Source of the DNA: Citromicrobium bathyomarinum
GTDB taxonomy: Bacteria > Pseudomonadota > Alphaproteobacteria > Sphingomonadales > Sphingomonadaceae
Direction: 5' to 3'
Assembly: GCA_001306305.2 (NCBI GenBank)
Contig: CP155577.1
Location: forward strand, 2,897,501-2,961,500
DNA: 64,000 nucleotides
Below the pieces are notes generated by a model. The model worked only from the letters and a program-made list of their open reading frames with translations. It searched no databases and was not told the origin of the DNA. This document shows, in pieces, positions 9,360 through 19,268 of this stretch; position 1 is the first letter of the stretch, and every line of letters begins with the position of its first letter. Made by a program: the position numbers and the translations under genes.

Positions 9360-9371
9360 CAACGAGGACGA

Positions 9372-10055
9372 TCAGCGCCCTTCGGGAATGCCGGTGGTCG
9401 GCGTCTCCTCGCCCTCCCCGGTGCCTGCGCCGAACGCCGAATCGAACGAATCGCCGTCCTCTTCCTCTACTGCATCGATCGGGCCACCCAGCGCCTTGGC
9501 CAGGCCGAGGACCTGTTCGCCGATCACCCCGTCAACCGCCTTGGATATCTCGTCGATCTTGAACCGCATCGTTCCGCCGACGACGTATTCCCACGTGATC
9601 CGCGTGCCCGCAGGCTCACCCTCCTCGCCCTCGATCGGCTGAAGCGTGATCGTCATCACCCCGTCGACCGGCTCGCTCTGCAACGGCCCCAGCCCGCCCC
9701 GCATGCGCAGCACTTTGTGCGGCACTGCCTGCACCACCATCATGTGCTGAACGCTGCCCTCCAGCCCGAAGCTGTCGGGCCCGTCCTCGGCCGGGATCTT
9801 CTCGCAGAAGCAGCCCCCCGCCTGCGGCGTCAGGGTCATGTTCGATGCGTCGGCAGACCAGGTGTGGGCATCGTTCCACCAGTCGCCCGGCGCGATCAGC
9901 GCGAGCCACGCATCCTCGGGAGTGGCCTCGACATCGACCGCGTGACGGACGACGAAATGGGTGGGCGAGCTTTCGGTCACCTCGGCACCAGCAGGCACGG
10001 CGGCAATCAGCGGTGCGGCCAGCAGGGCCAGGGCTTTGGCGGCAGTACGGATCAT
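9372..10055 (-). CDS. Exported START-like (SRPBCC superfamily) protein
   Basis: A 227-aa protein. The start at 10055 gives a signal peptide (ALLAAPLIAAVPAGAE), so the product is periplasmic or envelope bound. The remainder is one START-like domain: VVRHAVDVEATPEDAWLALIAPGDWW at its N-terminus, a central beta-sheet (MTLTPQAGGCFCEKIPAEDGP) and the C-terminal helix ISKAVDGVIGEQVLGLAKAL, followed by an acidic tail. Such folds bind hydrophobic ligands; the ligand is unknown. It is placed between adk and rpsM, a position where ribosomal loci of alphaproteobacteria often have no gene, 70 nt downstream of adk. An insertion into the superoperon or a local lineage trait are both possible. Confidence 0.8.
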   Translation of the reverse strand: MIRTAAKALALLAAPLIAAVPAGAEVTESSPTHFVVRHAVDVEATPEDAWLALIAPGDWWNDAHTWSADASNMTLTPQAGGCFCEKIPAEDGPDSFGLEGSVQHMMVVQAVPHKVLRMRGGLGPLQSEPVDGVMTITLQPIEGEEGEPAGTRITWEYVVGGTMRFKIDEISKAVDGVIGEQVLGLAKALGGPIDAVEEEDGDSFDSAFGAGTGEGEETPTTGIPEGR

Positions 10056-10125
10056 CGAGAGGCTCCCTTTCACGCGCCCGCTATTCCACGGGCGCGCGGC
10101 AAAGGAAACCGCCTTAGGAGGCAGA

Positions 10126-10773
10126 TCAGCCTTCCAGCAGCGCGTCGATGCTGGAGCTGACCTCTTCGATCGAGCCCATCCCGTCGACCCGCGCAACAAG
10201 GCCCTGCTCTTCGTAATAGGGCAGGATCGGCGCGGTTTCAGACCGGTAGACTTCCATGCGGTGACGCACGGTCTCTTCGTTGTCGTCGGGCCGGCGCTTG
10301 AACTCGGTGCTGCCGCACTTGTCGCACACGCCTTCGATCTGCGGCAGCTTGTGCCGGTCGTGATAGCCCTCGCCGCACGCGGCGCAGGTGAACCGGCCGG
10401 TGATCCGGTCGACCAGCGCTTCCTCGTCGACCTGGAGTTCGATCACCCGGTCGAGCTTGCGGCCATGCTTCGCGAGCAGCGCGTCGAGCTGCTCCGCTTG
10501 CGCACGGGTGCGCGGATAGCCATCGAAGATCGCGCCGGTATCGGCCGACATGGAGGCCAGCTCGTCGTCGATCAGCGCGGAGACGATATCGTCGGAGACG
10601 AGTTCGCCCGCGTCCATGATCGCCTTGGCCTGCTTGCCGACGGGCGTGCCCGCCTTGACCGCTGCGCGCAGCATGTCGCCGGTCGACAGCTGGCGCATGC
10701 CGTGATGATCGACGAGCCGGTGCGCCTGCGTCCCCTTGCCTGCGCCCGGAGGCCCCAGAAGAATGATGTTCAT
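10126..10773 (-). CDS. adk: Adenylate kinase, zinc-type long form
   Basis: A 215-aa enzyme interconverting ATP + AMP and 2 ADP in the cytoplasm. The P-loop GPPGAGKGTQ is at residues 7-16, the AMP-binding region at STGDMLRAAV, and the LID carries a CxxC...CxxC set (CAACGEGYH, then CDKCGS), so this is the structural zinc type. FDGYPRTRAQAEQLD is the expected core motif. It follows secY by 60 nt, the standard alphaproteobacterial arrangement at the end of the spc operon. Confidence 0.98.
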   Translation of the reverse strand: MNIILLGPPGAGKGTQAHRLVDHHGMRQLSTGDMLRAAVKAGTPVGKQAKAIMDAGELVSDDIVSALIDDELASMSADTGAIFDGYPRTRAQAEQLDALLAKHGRKLDRVIELQVDEEALVDRITGRFTCAACGEGYHDRHKLPQIEGVCDKCGSTEFKRRPDDNEETVRHRMEVYRSETAPILPYYEEQGLVARVDGMGSIEEVSSSIDALLEG

Positions 10774-10833
10774 GATGCCTGTGTCCCCTCGCCACGCTCG
10801 ATCAGCGCAGGCGGCTTAGAGGCAGCGGGCGCC

Positions 10834-12198
10834 TTAGCGCAACCGCCCCTTCAGCTTCGCCTTCTTGATAAGGTCGCCATACTGGTGTGCCAGCAGGTGT
10901 GACTGGATCTGGCTGATCGTATCCACCGTCACGTTGACCACGATCAGCAGGCTGGTGCCGCCGAGGAACAGCGGAATGCCGGTCTGCGCGATCATGTATT
11001 CGGGCAGCACGCAGACCAGTGTCAGGTACGCCGCGCCGACCACGGTAATACGGGTCAGGACGTAATCCAGATACTCTGCAGTCCGCTTGCCCGGGCGAAT
11101 GCCGGGAATGAACCCGCCATTTTTCTTCAGGTTATCCGCAGTTTCCTCCGGATTGAACACCACCGCCGTGTAGAAGAAGCAGAAGAACACGATCAGGATC
11201 GCGTACAGCGCCATGTAGATGGGCTGCCCGTGCTGGAGGTAGAAGTTCAGCTGGTTGATCGTGCGCCCCACCCCGCTGTTGGGGTCGACCGAGCTGCCGG
11301 CGAACTGGCTGATCGTTAGCGGCAGCAGCAGCAGCGAGCTGGCGAAGATCGGCGGGATCACGCCCGAGGTATTGATCTTGAGCGGCAGGTGGCTGCGATC
11401 CGCCTGCATCATGCCGCGCTGGGTCGCACGCTTGGGATACTGGATCAGAAGACGGCGCTGCGCGCGCTCCATGAAGCTGATGAACAGGATCAGGCCGATG
11501 ATCATGACGATAAAGCCGATGATCACGCCCGCGCTGATCGCGCCGGTCCGTCCGCCTTCGAACATGTTGCTCGCAAAGCTCGGGAACTGGGCGACGATGC
11601 CGGCCATAATGATCAGCGAGACGCCGTTGCCGATGCCGCGCGCGGTAATCTGTTCACCGATCCACAGCAGCAGCATGGTTCCGCCCACGAGGCTGATGAC
11701 CGCGCCGATGCGGAACATGATGCCCGGGTCGACGACCGCCTGCAGCCCGCTCTGCGCACCATAGCTTTCGAGCCCGGTGGCGAGGAAGTAGCCTTGGATG
11801 ACACACAGGAACACCGTGCCGTAGCGGGTGTACTGGTTGAGCTTCTGGCGCCCGGTCGCGCCTTCTTTCTTCAGCGCCATCAGCGTGGGATGCAGGGCCG
11901 AGGCCATCTGCACCACGATCGAGGCGGTGATGTAGGGCATCACGCCGAGCGCGATGAGGCTCATGCGCTCGAGGCTGCCGCCCGAGAAGGTGTTGAACAG
12001 GTCGAGCACGCCGCCGCGCGTCTGGTCGTACAGGTCGCCCAGGATCTGCGGGTTCACACCCGGCAGAGGGACGAAGCTGAGGAAGCGGAACGCGATCAGG
12101 GCAACGACCGTGAACCAGATCCGCTGGCGCAGTTCCGTCGCCTTGGAGAAATTCGCCAAACTGAGGTTGGACGCGAGATTATCGGCGCGTGATGCCAT
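10834..12198 (-). CDS. secY: Protein translocase subunit SecY
   Basis: A 454-aa membrane protein with ten predicted helices, the channel of the Sec translocon. It contains the plug/helix 2 region with VPLPGVNP, the conserved block MPYITASIVVQ, and the cytoplasmic loop YPKRATQRGMMQADRSHLPLKINTSGVIPPIFASS. The start at 12198 (MASRADNLASNLSLANFSKATELRQR) is typical. It lies 106 nt after rplO, with a GC-rich hairpin in that gap, and 60 nt before adk. Confidence 0.98.
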   Translation of the reverse strand: MASRADNLASNLSLANFSKATELRQRIWFTVVALIAFRFLSFVPLPGVNPQILGDLYDQTRGGVLDLFNTFSGGSLERMSLIALGVMPYITASIVVQMASALHPTLMALKKEGATGRQKLNQYTRYGTVFLCVIQGYFLATGLESYGAQSGLQAVVDPGIMFRIGAVISLVGGTMLLLWIGEQITARGIGNGVSLIIMAGIVAQFPSFASNMFEGGRTGAISAGVIIGFIVMIIGLILFISFMERAQRRLLIQYPKRATQRGMMQADRSHLPLKINTSGVIPPIFASSLLLLPLTISQFAGSSVDPNSGVGRTINQLNFYLQHGQPIYMALYAILIVFFCFFYTAVVFNPEETADNLKKNGGFIPGIRPGKRTAEYLDYVLTRITVVGAAYLTLVCVLPEYMIAQTGIPLFLGGTSLLIVVNVTVDTISQIQSHLLAHQYGDLIKKAKLKGRLR

Positions 12199-12264
12199 GA
12201 GAAAACCGTGATCCTGCAAATTCGACCGGGCTATGCCGGCTGCCGCAGAGAGAGATAGGTGTGG

Positions 12265-12293
12265 CGGGCGCGGTTGTCGAACCCCCGCGCCCG
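12265..12293 (-). other. GC-rich hairpin between rplO and secY
   Basis: CGGGCGCGG and CCGCGCCCG form a nine-pair stem around 11 nt. There is no T-run, so it is more likely an RNA-processing or stability element than a terminator. Confidence 0.6.
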
Positions 12294-12304
12294 ATTACCC
12301 GAAA

Positions 12305-12838
12305 TCAGGCCTTGGAGCCCGCTTCCTTGTTCGCCTTGGTGCGAGCAGCCTTCTTCTCGTGTTCGGGCTGCTTGGCGGCGATGACTTCCACCTTGCCGCC
12401 GGCCTTCTCGACCGCTTCGATCGCGCCCTTGCTGGCGCCGGCCACCGTGAAGGTCGCCTTGGTGGTCAGCTCGCCCTTGGCCAGCAGACGCACGCCGTCC
12501 TTGCCACCGCGGGCCAGGCCTGCGGCCTTGAGCGCTGCGTGGTCGATGTCCTTCTTGGCGTCGAGCTTCTTGGCGTCGATGAACTTCTGGACCATGCCCA
12601 GATTCACTTCCGCGTAGTCCTTGCCGAAGGGGTTGTTGAACCCGCGCTTCGGCAGACGCATGTGCAGCGGCATCTGGCCGCCTTCGAAGCCCTTGATCGC
12701 GACGCCTTCACGGGCCTTCTGGCCCTTCTGGCCGCGCCCGCCGGTCTTGCCCTTGCCCGAGCCGATGCCCCGGCCGATGCGCATGCGGCCCTTGCGGGCG
12801 CCTTCGTTGTCGCTGATCTCGTTGAGTTTAAATGCCAT
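12305..12838 (-). CDS. rplO: Large-subunit ribosomal protein L15
   Basis: A 177-aa protein opening [43 protein letters not shown] in outline (the Gly/Lys/Arg-rich arm that penetrates the 23S core), then [17 protein letters not shown]. The globular domain ends near [19 protein letters not shown]. The Lys/Ala-rich tail beyond residue 155 makes it longer than E. coli L15 (144 aa). It lies 95 nt after rpmD, with a terminator-like hairpin between them. Confidence 0.98.
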   Translation of the reverse strand: MAFKLNEISDNEGARKGRMRIGRGIGSGKGKTGGRGQKGQKAREGVAIKGFEGGQMPLHMRLPKRGFNNPFGKDYAEVNLGMVQKFIDAKKLDAKKDIDHAALKAAGLARGGKDGVRLLAKGELTTKATFTVAGASKGAIEAVEKAGGKVEVIAAKQPEHEKKAARTKANKEAGSKA

Positions 12839-12870
12839 GATGCACTCGCTTTCGCTTTTCTTCGCGCTGA

Positions 12871-12906
12871 TAAAAATGGAAACGGCCCGCTACACCGAGC
12901 GGGCCG
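12871..12906 (-). terminator. Terminator-like hairpin inside the spc operon (rpmD-rplO gap)
   Basis: Minus strand CGGCCCGCT and AGCGGGCCG form a perfect nine-pair stem with a six-base loop, followed by TTTCCATTTTT. It looks like an intrinsic terminator, yet rplO, secY and adk lie downstream on the same strand, so it is probably an attenuator or partial terminator that lowers expression of the distal genes. Confidence 0.65.
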
Positions 12907-12933
12907 CCGCCGTCAATTCCAGTCGACGGGTGT

Positions 12934-13113
12934 TTAGCCCTCGACCACCTCCACCATGTGCGGCAGCTTTGCGATTGCGCCGCGCACTTCGGGGGTATCT
13001 TCCAGTTCGACCACCCGGTGCATCTTGCCCAGGCCCAGGCCGATCAGGATCTTCTTCTGGCTTTCGGGACGCCGGATGGGCGAGCCGATCTGCTTGAGCT
13101 TGATCTTAGCCAT
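12934..13113 (-). CDS. rpmD: Large-subunit ribosomal protein L30
   Basis: A 59-aa protein. It opens [20 protein letters not shown], then [20 protein letters not shown], the classic L30 pattern of a short beta strand, the GLGL turn and a helix. Length matches the roughly 60 aa of bacterial L30. It lies 6 nt downstream of rpsE, between S5 and L15, where rpmD belongs. Confidence 0.97.
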   Translation of the reverse strand: MAKIKLKQIGSPIRRPESQKKILIGLGLGKMHRVVELEDTPEVRGAIAKLPHMVEVVEG

Positions 13114-13119
13114 CAGTGA

Positions 13120-13974
13120 TTACTCCGTGAGAGCCGCGGCATCCGCCTCGGCTTCCGCTTCGCTGGCGCCACCGCGCGACAGCAGGTCGGCGACCTTCTT
13201 GCCGCGACGCTGCGCCACCGACTTGGGCGAGCTCTGATCCTGCAGCGCATCGAAGGTTGCGCGGATCATGTTGTAGGGGTTGGACGTACCGACCGACTTG
13301 GTCACCACGTCGGCCACACCCAGGCTTTCGAACACGGCGCGCATCGGACCACCGGCGATGATGCCGGTACCCGGAGGCGCGGTGCGGACGGTCACCTTGC
13401 CGGCACCGAAACGGCCCTTGCCGTCGTGGTGCAGCGTGCGGCCTTCCTTGAGGGCGACGCGGATCATGTGCTTGCGAGCAGCGGCCGAAGCCTTGCTGAT
13501 CGCCTCGGGCACTTCGCGGGCCTTGCCGTGGCCGAAGCCGACGCGGCCCTGGCCGTCGCCGACCACCACGAGCGCGGCGAACCCGAAGCGCTTACCGCCC
13601 TTCACCGTCTTCGAGACGCGGTTGATGTGAACCAGCTTCTCGATGATGCCGTCGTCTTCTTCCTCGCGCTTGCCGCGACGATCGTCACGGCCGCGACCAC
13701 GACCGCGGCCACCATCACGGCCACCGCCGCGATTGTCGCCACCACGGCCACCACGACCCTGACGGGGCTGACCCTCGGCACCCTGTGCGGGGCTCTGGTT
13801 GTCGGCTGCTTCGGAAGGCGTGTCGGCGATCGCCGGCTCTTCCTTCGTCACCGCATGCTCGGTTTCCGCTTCCGCGACGTTTGCTTCGGCCTTGGCCTTC
13901 GCAACTTCGGGGGTTTCGGGAACGCCGGGCGCCTGCTCGGGCGTGCTTTCGGTGTTGTTTTCATCAGCCATCAT
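13120..13974 (-). CDS. rpsE: Small-subunit ribosomal protein S5 with long acidic/RGG N-terminal extension
   Basis: A 284-aa protein against about 165 aa for E. coli S5. Residues from about 105 are a normal S5: double-stranded RNA-binding domain ([36 protein letters not shown]) and C-terminal domain ([18 protein letters not shown]). The first 60 or so residues are Glu/Ala/Pro-rich and acidic, followed by an RGG-type block ([19 protein letters not shown], then [13 protein letters not shown]). The rplR stop overlaps the start as TGATG. The extension is in frame with no internal start of obvious strength. Extended S5 proteins occur in sphingomonads as far as I recall; the role of the tail is unknown. 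Confidence 0.96.
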   Translation of the reverse strand: MMADENNTESTPEQAPGVPETPEVAKAKAEANVAEAETEHAVTKEEPAIADTPSEAADNQSPAQGAEGQPRQGRGGRGGDNRGGGRDGGRGRGRGRDDRRGKREEEDDGIIEKLVHINRVSKTVKGGKRFGFAALVVVGDGQGRVGFGHGKAREVPEAISKASAAARKHMIRVALKEGRTLHHDGKGRFGAGKVTVRTAPPGTGIIAGGPMRAVFESLGVADVVTKSVGTSNPYNMIRATFDALQDQSSPKSVAQRRGKKVADLLSRGGASEAEAEADAAALTE

Positions 13975-14318
13975 CAGAACTCCAGCCCGCCTTCACGGGC
14001 GGCATCGGCCAGCGCCTTGACGCGGCCATGGAACAGGAACCCGCCGCGATCGAACACGACCGTGGTCACGCCCGCCTTCTTGGCGGCGTCCGCGATGTTC
14101 GAGCCGACCGTCTTGGCGGCGTCGATATTCGCAGTCGAGCCTTTCACGCCCAGCGTCGATGCGCTGGCAAGGGTCTTGCCGGCGGAATCGTCGATGATCT
14201 GCGCGTAAATGTGCTTGCCGGTGCGGTGGACCGACAGACGGGGCTTGCCACCGGCGTTCTTGCGAAGCGCGGTGCGCACGCGCTGGCGGCGGCGTTCAAA
14301 GAGGGAAAGCTTTGCCAT
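13974..14318 (-). CDS. rplR: Large-subunit ribosomal protein L18
   Basis: A 114-aa protein starting [20 protein letters not shown], with the 5S rRNA-binding core [19 protein letters not shown] and the C-terminal [26 protein letters not shown], all diagnostic. L18 joins L5 and L25 on 5S rRNA. It is one nucleotide downstream of rplF and overlaps the rpsE start by one base, so translation is probably coupled. Confidence 0.98.
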   Translation of the reverse strand: MAKLSLFERRRQRVRTALRKNAGGKPRLSVHRTGKHIYAQIIDDSAGKTLASASTLGVKGSTANIDAAKTVGSNIADAAKKAGVTTVVFDRGGFLFHGRVKALADAAREGGLEF

Positions 14319-14319
14319 C

Positions 14320-14853
14320 TTACTTCTTCTTCCCTTCCTTGCGGAAGATATACTCGCCCTGGTACTTGATGCCCTTGCCCTTGTACGGCTCGGGCTTGCG
14401 CCAACGGCGGATTTCAGCGGCGAACTGGCCAACGGCCTGCTTGTCGATCCCGCTGATGATGACCGTGGTCTGATCGGGCGTTTCCACCTTCAGGCCTTCG
14501 GGCACCGTGAGATCGACGTCGTGGCTGTAACCGAGCTGCAGCTTCAGGGTCTTGCCCTGGGCATTCGCACGGTAACCGACACCGCTGATCTGCAGCGTCT
14601 TGGAAAAGCCGTCCGTCACGCCTTCGACCAGGTTCGACACCATAGTACGCTGCATGCCCCAGTGGCTGCGCGCAGGCTTGCTGTCGTTGACCGGGTCGAC
14701 CGCGATCGAGCCGTCTTCCAGCTTGTACGACACGAGGTCCGACAGGCCCATGGTGAGGGTGCCCTTGGGGCCCTTCACCGAAAGGGTGCCGTTATCGATC
14801 TTGGCCTCGACCCCACTCGGGATCGCAACCGGACGTTTACCGATGCGGCTCAT
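14320..14853 (-). CDS. rplF: Large-subunit ribosomal protein L6
   Basis: A 177-aa protein starting [19 protein letters not shown], with the two repeated L6 domains and the C-terminal signature [25 protein letters not shown]6 sits by the factor-binding site of the 50S subunit. Its start overlaps the rpsH stop by one base. Confidence 0.99.
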   Translation of the reverse strand: MSRIGKRPVAIPSGVEAKIDNGTLSVKGPKGTLTMGLSDLVSYKLEDGSIAVDPVNDSKPARSHWGMQRTMVSNLVEGVTDGFSKTLQISGVGYRANAQGKTLKLQLGYSHDVDLTVPEGLKVETPDQTTVIISGIDKQAVGQFAAEIRRWRKPEPYKGKGIKYQGEYIFRKEGKKK

Positions 14854-15248
14854 CAGAACACCTCCGCCAGCACTTCGCCACCGACGTTCTGGCTGCGGGC
14901 TTCCGCGTCGGAAAGCACGCCGCGCGGCGTCGAGACGATCGTGATGCCAAGGCCATTGCGCACCGTCGGCAGCTCGCGGCTGGCCGAATAGATGCGACGG
15001 CCCGGCTTGGACACGCGGGCGACATGCTTGATCGCAGGTTCGCCTTCGAAATACTTCAGTTCGATCCGCAGCGCCTTGTGCTTGCCGGTGTCGTCTTCGC
15101 TGTAGCCACGAATGTAGCCTTCGCGCTGGAGCACTTCGAGCACGTTCGCGCGCAGCTTGGACGCCGGCGAAAGGACGGAGTCCTTCTTCGCCTGCTGGCC
15201 GTTGCGGATGCGGGTGAGCATGTCACCCAGGGGATCGGTCATAGCCAT
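14853..15248 (-). CDS. rpsH: Small-subunit ribosomal protein S8
   Basis: A 131-aa protein starting [22 protein letters not shown] and ending with the family signature [29 protein letters not shown]8 binds 16S helix 21 and, in E. coli, represses the spc operon. It follows rpsN by 11 nt. Confidence 0.99.
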   Translation of the reverse strand: MAMTDPLGDMLTRIRNGQQAKKDSVLSPASKLRANVLEVLQREGYIRGYSEDDTGKHKALRIELKYFEGEPAIKHVARVSKPGRRIYSASRELPTVRNGLGITIVSTPRGVLSDAEARSQNVGGEVLAEVF

Positions 15249-15259
15249 CTATCGATTCC

Positions 15260-15565
15260 TCACCAGCTCGACTTGGTCAGGCCAGGGATCATGCCCTTGT
15301 TGCCCAGGTTCCGCAGTTCGATGCGGTTGATGCCGAACTTGCGGTAGTAGCCGCGCGGGCGACCGGTCGTGGAGCAGCGGTTGCGGACCCGGGTCGGGTT
15401 CGCGTTGCGCGGGATTTCAGCCATCTTCAGGCGCGCGATGAGACGCTCGCTCTCGTCGAGCGAGGTATCGTCGGCAATCGCCTTAAGCTTTGCGTACTTG
15501 TCCGCGTACTTCTTGACGAGCTTCTTGCGACGCTCGTTCTTGTTGATGGAACTCAGTTTCGCCAT
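15260..15565 (-). CDS. rpsN: Small-subunit ribosomal protein S14, zinc-independent form
   Basis: A 101-aa protein with the C-terminal signature [24 protein letters not shown]. Only one cysteine is present, so this is the long zinc-free form rather than the 61-aa CxxC type. It lies between rplE (43 nt upstream) and rpsH. Confidence 0.98.
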   Translation of the reverse strand: MAKLSSINKNERRKKLVKKYADKYAKLKAIADDTSLDESERLIARLKMAEIPRNANPTRVRNRCSTTGRPRGYYRKFGINRIELRNLGNKGMIPGLTKSSW

Positions 15566-15608
15566 TGGACTTAAGCTCTCTTCGTTTCTTGCTTCAGCGG
15601 AGAGCGGC

Positions 15609-16185
<577 letters not shown>

Positions 16186-16193
<8 letters not shown>

Positions 16194-16506
16194 CGATGGT
16201 CTCCCCGGATTTCACGGCGACGCGCACTTTCTTGCCGTCGCGTTCTTCGATGCGCACGCGGGTGGGCTTGCCGTCCTTGGGATCGGCGAGGGCAACCTTG
16301 GCGATGTGCATCGGCGCTTCGTAGCGATCGATCCCGCCCTGCGGGTTCGTCTGGCTCGGCTTGCGGTGACGGGCGATCATGTTGACGCCTTCCACCACGA
16401 CCTTGCCGTCTTTCGGCAGAACCTGGGCGACCGTACCGGTCTTACCTTTGTCCTTGCCCGAAAGCACGACGACGTTGTCGCCCTTCTTGATCTTGGCCAT
16501 GCCCAT
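16186..16506 (-). CDS. rplX: Large-subunit ribosomal protein L24
   Basis: A 106-aa protein with the KOW motif near the N-terminus ([22 protein letters not shown]) and the following block [19 protein letters not shown]. The ATG at 16506 overlaps the rplN stop as TAATG and is chosen for that coupling; the ATG two codons later (MAKIKKG) is an equal candidate. Confidence 0.97.
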
Positions 16507-16874
16507 TACAGCACCTCCGGAGCAAGCGAGATGATCTTCATGAAGCCGCGGCCGCGCAGTTCGCGCACCACCGGGCCGAAGATACGGGTGCCGATCGGCT
16601 CTTCGTTCTTGTTGACGAGCACCGCGGCGTTCGAGTCGAAGCGGATCACGCTGCCATCGGGGCGGCGGACATCCTTCTTCGTGCGAACGATCACCGCACG
16701 GTGAACGTCGCCCTTCTTCACTTTCGCGCGCGGCTGAGCTTCCTTGACGGAAACCACGATCACGTCGCCGACGCTCGCGAACCGACGCTTAGAGCCACCC
16801 AGCACCTTGATGCACTGGACGCGCTTTGCGCCGCTGTTGTCCGCGACGTCGAGATTGGACTGCATCTGGATCAT
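16506..16874 (-). CDS. rplN: Large-subunit ribosomal protein L14
   Basis: A 122-aa protein starting [27 protein letters not shown] and ending [13 protein letters not shown], unmistakably L14, with the central [16 protein letters not shown]. It faces the 30S subunit in bridge B8. It lies 61 nt past rpsQ. Confidence 0.99.
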   Translation of the reverse strand: MIQMQSNLDVADNSGAKRVQCIKVLGGSKRRFASVGDVIVVSVKEAQPRAKVKKGDVHRAVIVRTKKDVRRPDGSVIRFDSNAAVLVNKNEEPIGTRIFGPVVRELRGRGFMKIISLAPEVL

Positions 16875-16935
16875 CGATCCGGTTCCTTCTCTTGGCTTGC
16901 CGGGACAGCTGCCCGGCAGTTCCTAAAACGTCTGT

Positions 16936-17229
16936 TTAGCTGTTGCTCGCGGCTTCGACGTCGAGGTCGGCATCAACCGCCTGTACGCCACCCGCGACGA
17001 CCCGGTCCTTCACGGCCCAGGTCTTCGTCTTCGAGATCGGCTTGGTCTCTTCGATCCGCACGATGTCGCCGAGTTCGTACTCGTTCTTCTCATCGTGGGC
17101 GTGATACTTCTTCGAGCGCCGGATGATCTTCCCGTACAGCGGGTGCTTCACCTTGCGTTCGACAAGCACGGTCACGGTCTTGTCGGTCTTGGTGGAAGTG
17201 ACCCGACCAATCAGAATACGCTTGGGCAT
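16936..17229 (-). CDS. rpsQ: Small-subunit ribosomal protein S17
   Basis: A 97-aa OB-fold protein starting [35 protein letters not shown] in outline, with [28 protein letters not shown]. The last 15 residues ([13 protein letters not shown]) are an acidic extension beyond the usual 80-85 aa. Spaced 10 nt from rpmC. Confidence 0.98.
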   Translation of the reverse strand: MPKRILIGRVTSTKTDKTVTVLVERKVKHPLYGKIIRRSKKYHAHDEKNEYELGDIVRIEETKPISKTKTWAVKDRVVAGGVQAVDADLDVEAASNS

Positions 17230-17239
17230 GGTCTACTCC

Positions 17240-17455
17240 TTACGCCTTGCTCTTCGCCGCAGCGGCGCGGGTGCGCTCGCTCTGCAGCGTCTTGATGCGC
17301 GCGATCGTCCGGCGGACCTCCTGGACGCGAGCGGGACGCTCGAGCTGGTTGGTCGCTGCCTGGAAACGCAGGTTGAACGCTTCACGCTTGAGCTCGGTAA
17401 GCTCCGCGGTCAGCTGGTCGTCGCTCTTGGCGCGCAGATCTTCGGTGGTGCTCAC
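17240..17455 (-). CDS. rpmC: Large-subunit ribosomal protein L29
   Basis: A 71-aa, two-helix protein containing [28 protein letters not shown], matching L29. L29 sits by L23 at the exit tunnel and helps bind trigger factor and SRP. Its start overlaps the rplP stop by one base. Confidence 0.98.
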   Translation of the reverse strand: MSTTEDLRAKSDDQLTAELTELKREAFNLRFQAATNQLERPARVQEVRRTIARIKTLQSERTRAAAAKSKA

Positions 17456-17889
17456 TATTCGCCTCCCAGGTGCGAGGTGTCGCCCAGACGCGCGACAACC
17501 TTGGTCTTGATCGGCAGCTTCATGGCGGCACGTTCGAACGCTTCGGCGGCCAGCGGGCCGGAAACGCCGTCGAGTTCGAACAGGATGCGGCCCGGCTTCA
17601 CGCGTGCGGCCCAGTATTCGACCGAACCCTTGCCCTTACCCTGCCGGACTTCGGCAGGCTTCTTGGACACGGGCACGTCGGGGAACACGCGGATCCAGAG
17701 CCGCCCCTGGCGCTTCATGTGGCGCGTGATCGCACGGCGGGCCGCTTCGATCTGGCGAGCGGTGATCCGCTCGGGTTCCATCGCCTTCAGCCCGTAAGAG
17801 CCGAAGTTCAGTTCGGTACCGCCCTTGGCATTGCCATGGATCCGGCCCTTGAAGGCCTTGCGATACTTGGTTCGTTTCGGTTGCAGCAT
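17455..17889 (-). CDS. rplP: Large-subunit ribosomal protein L16
   Basis: A 144-aa protein starting [19 protein letters not shown], with [22 protein letters not shown] and the conserved [23 protein letters not shown]. It organises the A-site tRNA region of 23S rRNA. 21 nt after rpsC. Confidence 0.99.
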   Translation of the reverse strand: MLQPKRTKYRKAFKGRIHGNAKGGTELNFGSYGLKAMEPERITARQIEAARRAITRHMKRQGRLWIRVFPDVPVSKKPAEVRQGKGKGSVEYWAARVKPGRILFELDGVSGPLAAEAFERAAMKLPIKTKVVARLGDTSHLGGE

Positions 17890-17910
17890 GGTTCTTTCCT
17901 AATCCTGCAA

Positions 17911-18606
17911 TCAGCGCGCCGGACGCACGCCGGAAGTCTGCGCTTCCATCATCAGGCGGTCCTGCGCGGTCGGATCGTGGGCGAGGATCTCACCCTTGAA
18001 GATCCAGCACTTGATGCCGATGATGCCGTACGCGGTCAGCGCTTCGGCTTCGGCATAGTCGACGTTGGCACGCAGGGTGTGAAGCGGCACGCGGCCTTCG
18101 CGATACCATTCGACGCGCGCGATTTCCGCACCGCCGAGACGGCCGCCGCAGGTGATCCGGATACCTTCGGCACCCAGACGCAGCGCGGACTGCACGGCGC
18201 GCTTCATCGCACGGCGGAAGGCCACACGGCGAACCAGCTGATCGGCAATGCCCTGCGCGACGAGCTTGGCATCGATTTCCGGCTTGCGGATCTCGACGAT
18301 GTTCAGCTTCACTTCGCTTTCGGTCATGCGCGAAAGCGTCGTGCGCAGCTTCTCGATGTCGGCGCCCTTCTTGCCGATGATGACACCGGGGCGCGCAGCG
18401 TAGATCGAGATGCGGCACAGCTTGGCCGGACGCTCGATCACCACCTTCGAAATCGCGGCCTGCGGCAGCGAGTTCACGATGTGCTTGCGGATCTCGATGT
18501 CTTCCTTGAGCAGCTTGGCATAGTCACGCCCTTCGGCGTACCAGCGGCTGTCCCAGGTGCGGTTGATCTGCAGGCGCAGACCGATCGGATTGCTCTTCTG
18601 GCCCAT
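17911..18606 (-). CDS. rpsC: Small-subunit ribosomal protein S3
   Basis: A 231-aa protein starting [24 protein letters not shown], with the KH motif [15 protein letters not shown] and the C-terminal domain [20 protein letters not shown]. It forms part of the mRNA entry channel and its helicase activity. One nucleotide after rplV. Confidence 0.99.
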   Translation of the reverse strand: MGQKSNPIGLRLQINRTWDSRWYAEGRDYAKLLKEDIEIRKHIVNSLPQAAISKVVIERPAKLCRISIYAARPGVIIGKKGADIEKLRTTLSRMTESEVKLNIVEIRKPEIDAKLVAQGIADQLVRRVAFRRAMKRAVQSALRLGAEGIRITCGGRLGGAEIARVEWYREGRVPLHTLRANVDYAEAEALTAYGIIGIKCWIFKGEILAHDPTAQDRLMMEAQTSGVRPAR

Positions 18607-18607
18607 C

Positions 18608-18985
18608 TTACGCTTCCTCGACTTCGCGCACGACGATGCGCAGGCGGCTGAAGGGCTTCAGGATGCGGGTCGACTTGCCGCGACCGCGCGTGTGAAACCG
18701 CTTCATCGTGATCGACTTGCCCACGCTCGCTTCGGCGACGACCAGTGCGTCGACGTCGAGATCGTGGTTGTTTTCGGCATTGGCGATCGCGGAGGCGAGC
18801 ACCTTGCTCGCGTCCTTGGCCATCGCCTTCTTCGAAAAGGCGAGGATGTTCAACGCCTCTTCAGCCTTCTTGCCGCGGATCAGCTCGGCAACGAGGTTCA
18901 GCTTCTGGGCCGACCCACGGATCGTGGTGCCAACTGCCAGCGCCTCGTTATCGGCGACGCGACGGGGAGCTTTCTGCTTGCTCAT
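18608..18985 (-). CDS. rplV: Large-subunit ribosomal protein L22
   Basis: A 125-aa protein with [25 protein letters not shown] and the tunnel-lining hairpin [23 protein letters not shown]. Its start overlaps the rpsS stop by one base. The N-terminal [14 protein letters not shown] is a short extension relative to E. coli (110 aa). Confidence 0.99.
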   Translation of the reverse strand: MSKQKAPRRVADNEALAVGTTIRGSAQKLNLVAELIRGKKAEEALNILAFSKKAMAKDASKVLASAIANAENNHDLDVDALVVAEASVGKSITMKRFHTRGRGKSTRILKPFSRLRIVVREVEEA

Positions 18986-19260
18986 CAGCGCTTGCCCTTC
19001 TTGTCTGCGGCGTGACCCGGGAAGGTGCGCGTGGGCGCAAATTCACCGAGCTTGTGGCCGACCATCTCTTCCGAGACGGACACGGGAATGAACTTGTGGC
19101 CGTTGTAGACGTTGAACGTCAGCCCAACGAACTGCGGCAGGATGGTGGAGCGGCGCGACCAGGTCTTGATCGGCGCGGTGCTGGCCTTTTCCTGTGCGTC
19201 CTCGGCCTTCTTCAGAAGGCTGAGTTCCACAAACGGACCTTTCCAAACGGAACGTGCCAT
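18985..19260 (-). CDS. rpsS: Small-subunit ribosomal protein S19
   Basis: A 91-aa protein starting [21 protein letters not shown], with the core [25 protein letters not shown] and [14 protein letters not shown]. The start at 19260 is the family's standard one; upstream in-frame sequence belongs to rplB. S19 contacts the 23S bridge B1a. 8 nt after rplB. Confidence 0.98.
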   Translation of the reverse strand: MARSVWKGPFVELSLLKKAEDAQEKASTAPIKTWSRRSTILPQFVGLTFNVYNGHKFIPVSVSEEMVGHKLGEFAPTRTFPGHAADKKGKR

Positions 19261-19268
19261 TGCTGCGA

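Larger units (their letters stand above)
9000..9371. other. Leader/promoter region of the alpha operon
   Basis: A 372-nt gap between rpsM and the START-like gene. It contains the promoter at 9263-9291 and the 24-nt palindrome at 9336-9359. The roughly 255 nt between promoter and rpsM form a long 5' leader, which could hold the S4-type autoregulatory structure known for alpha operons; no specific fold could be assigned by eye. Confidence 0.6.
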
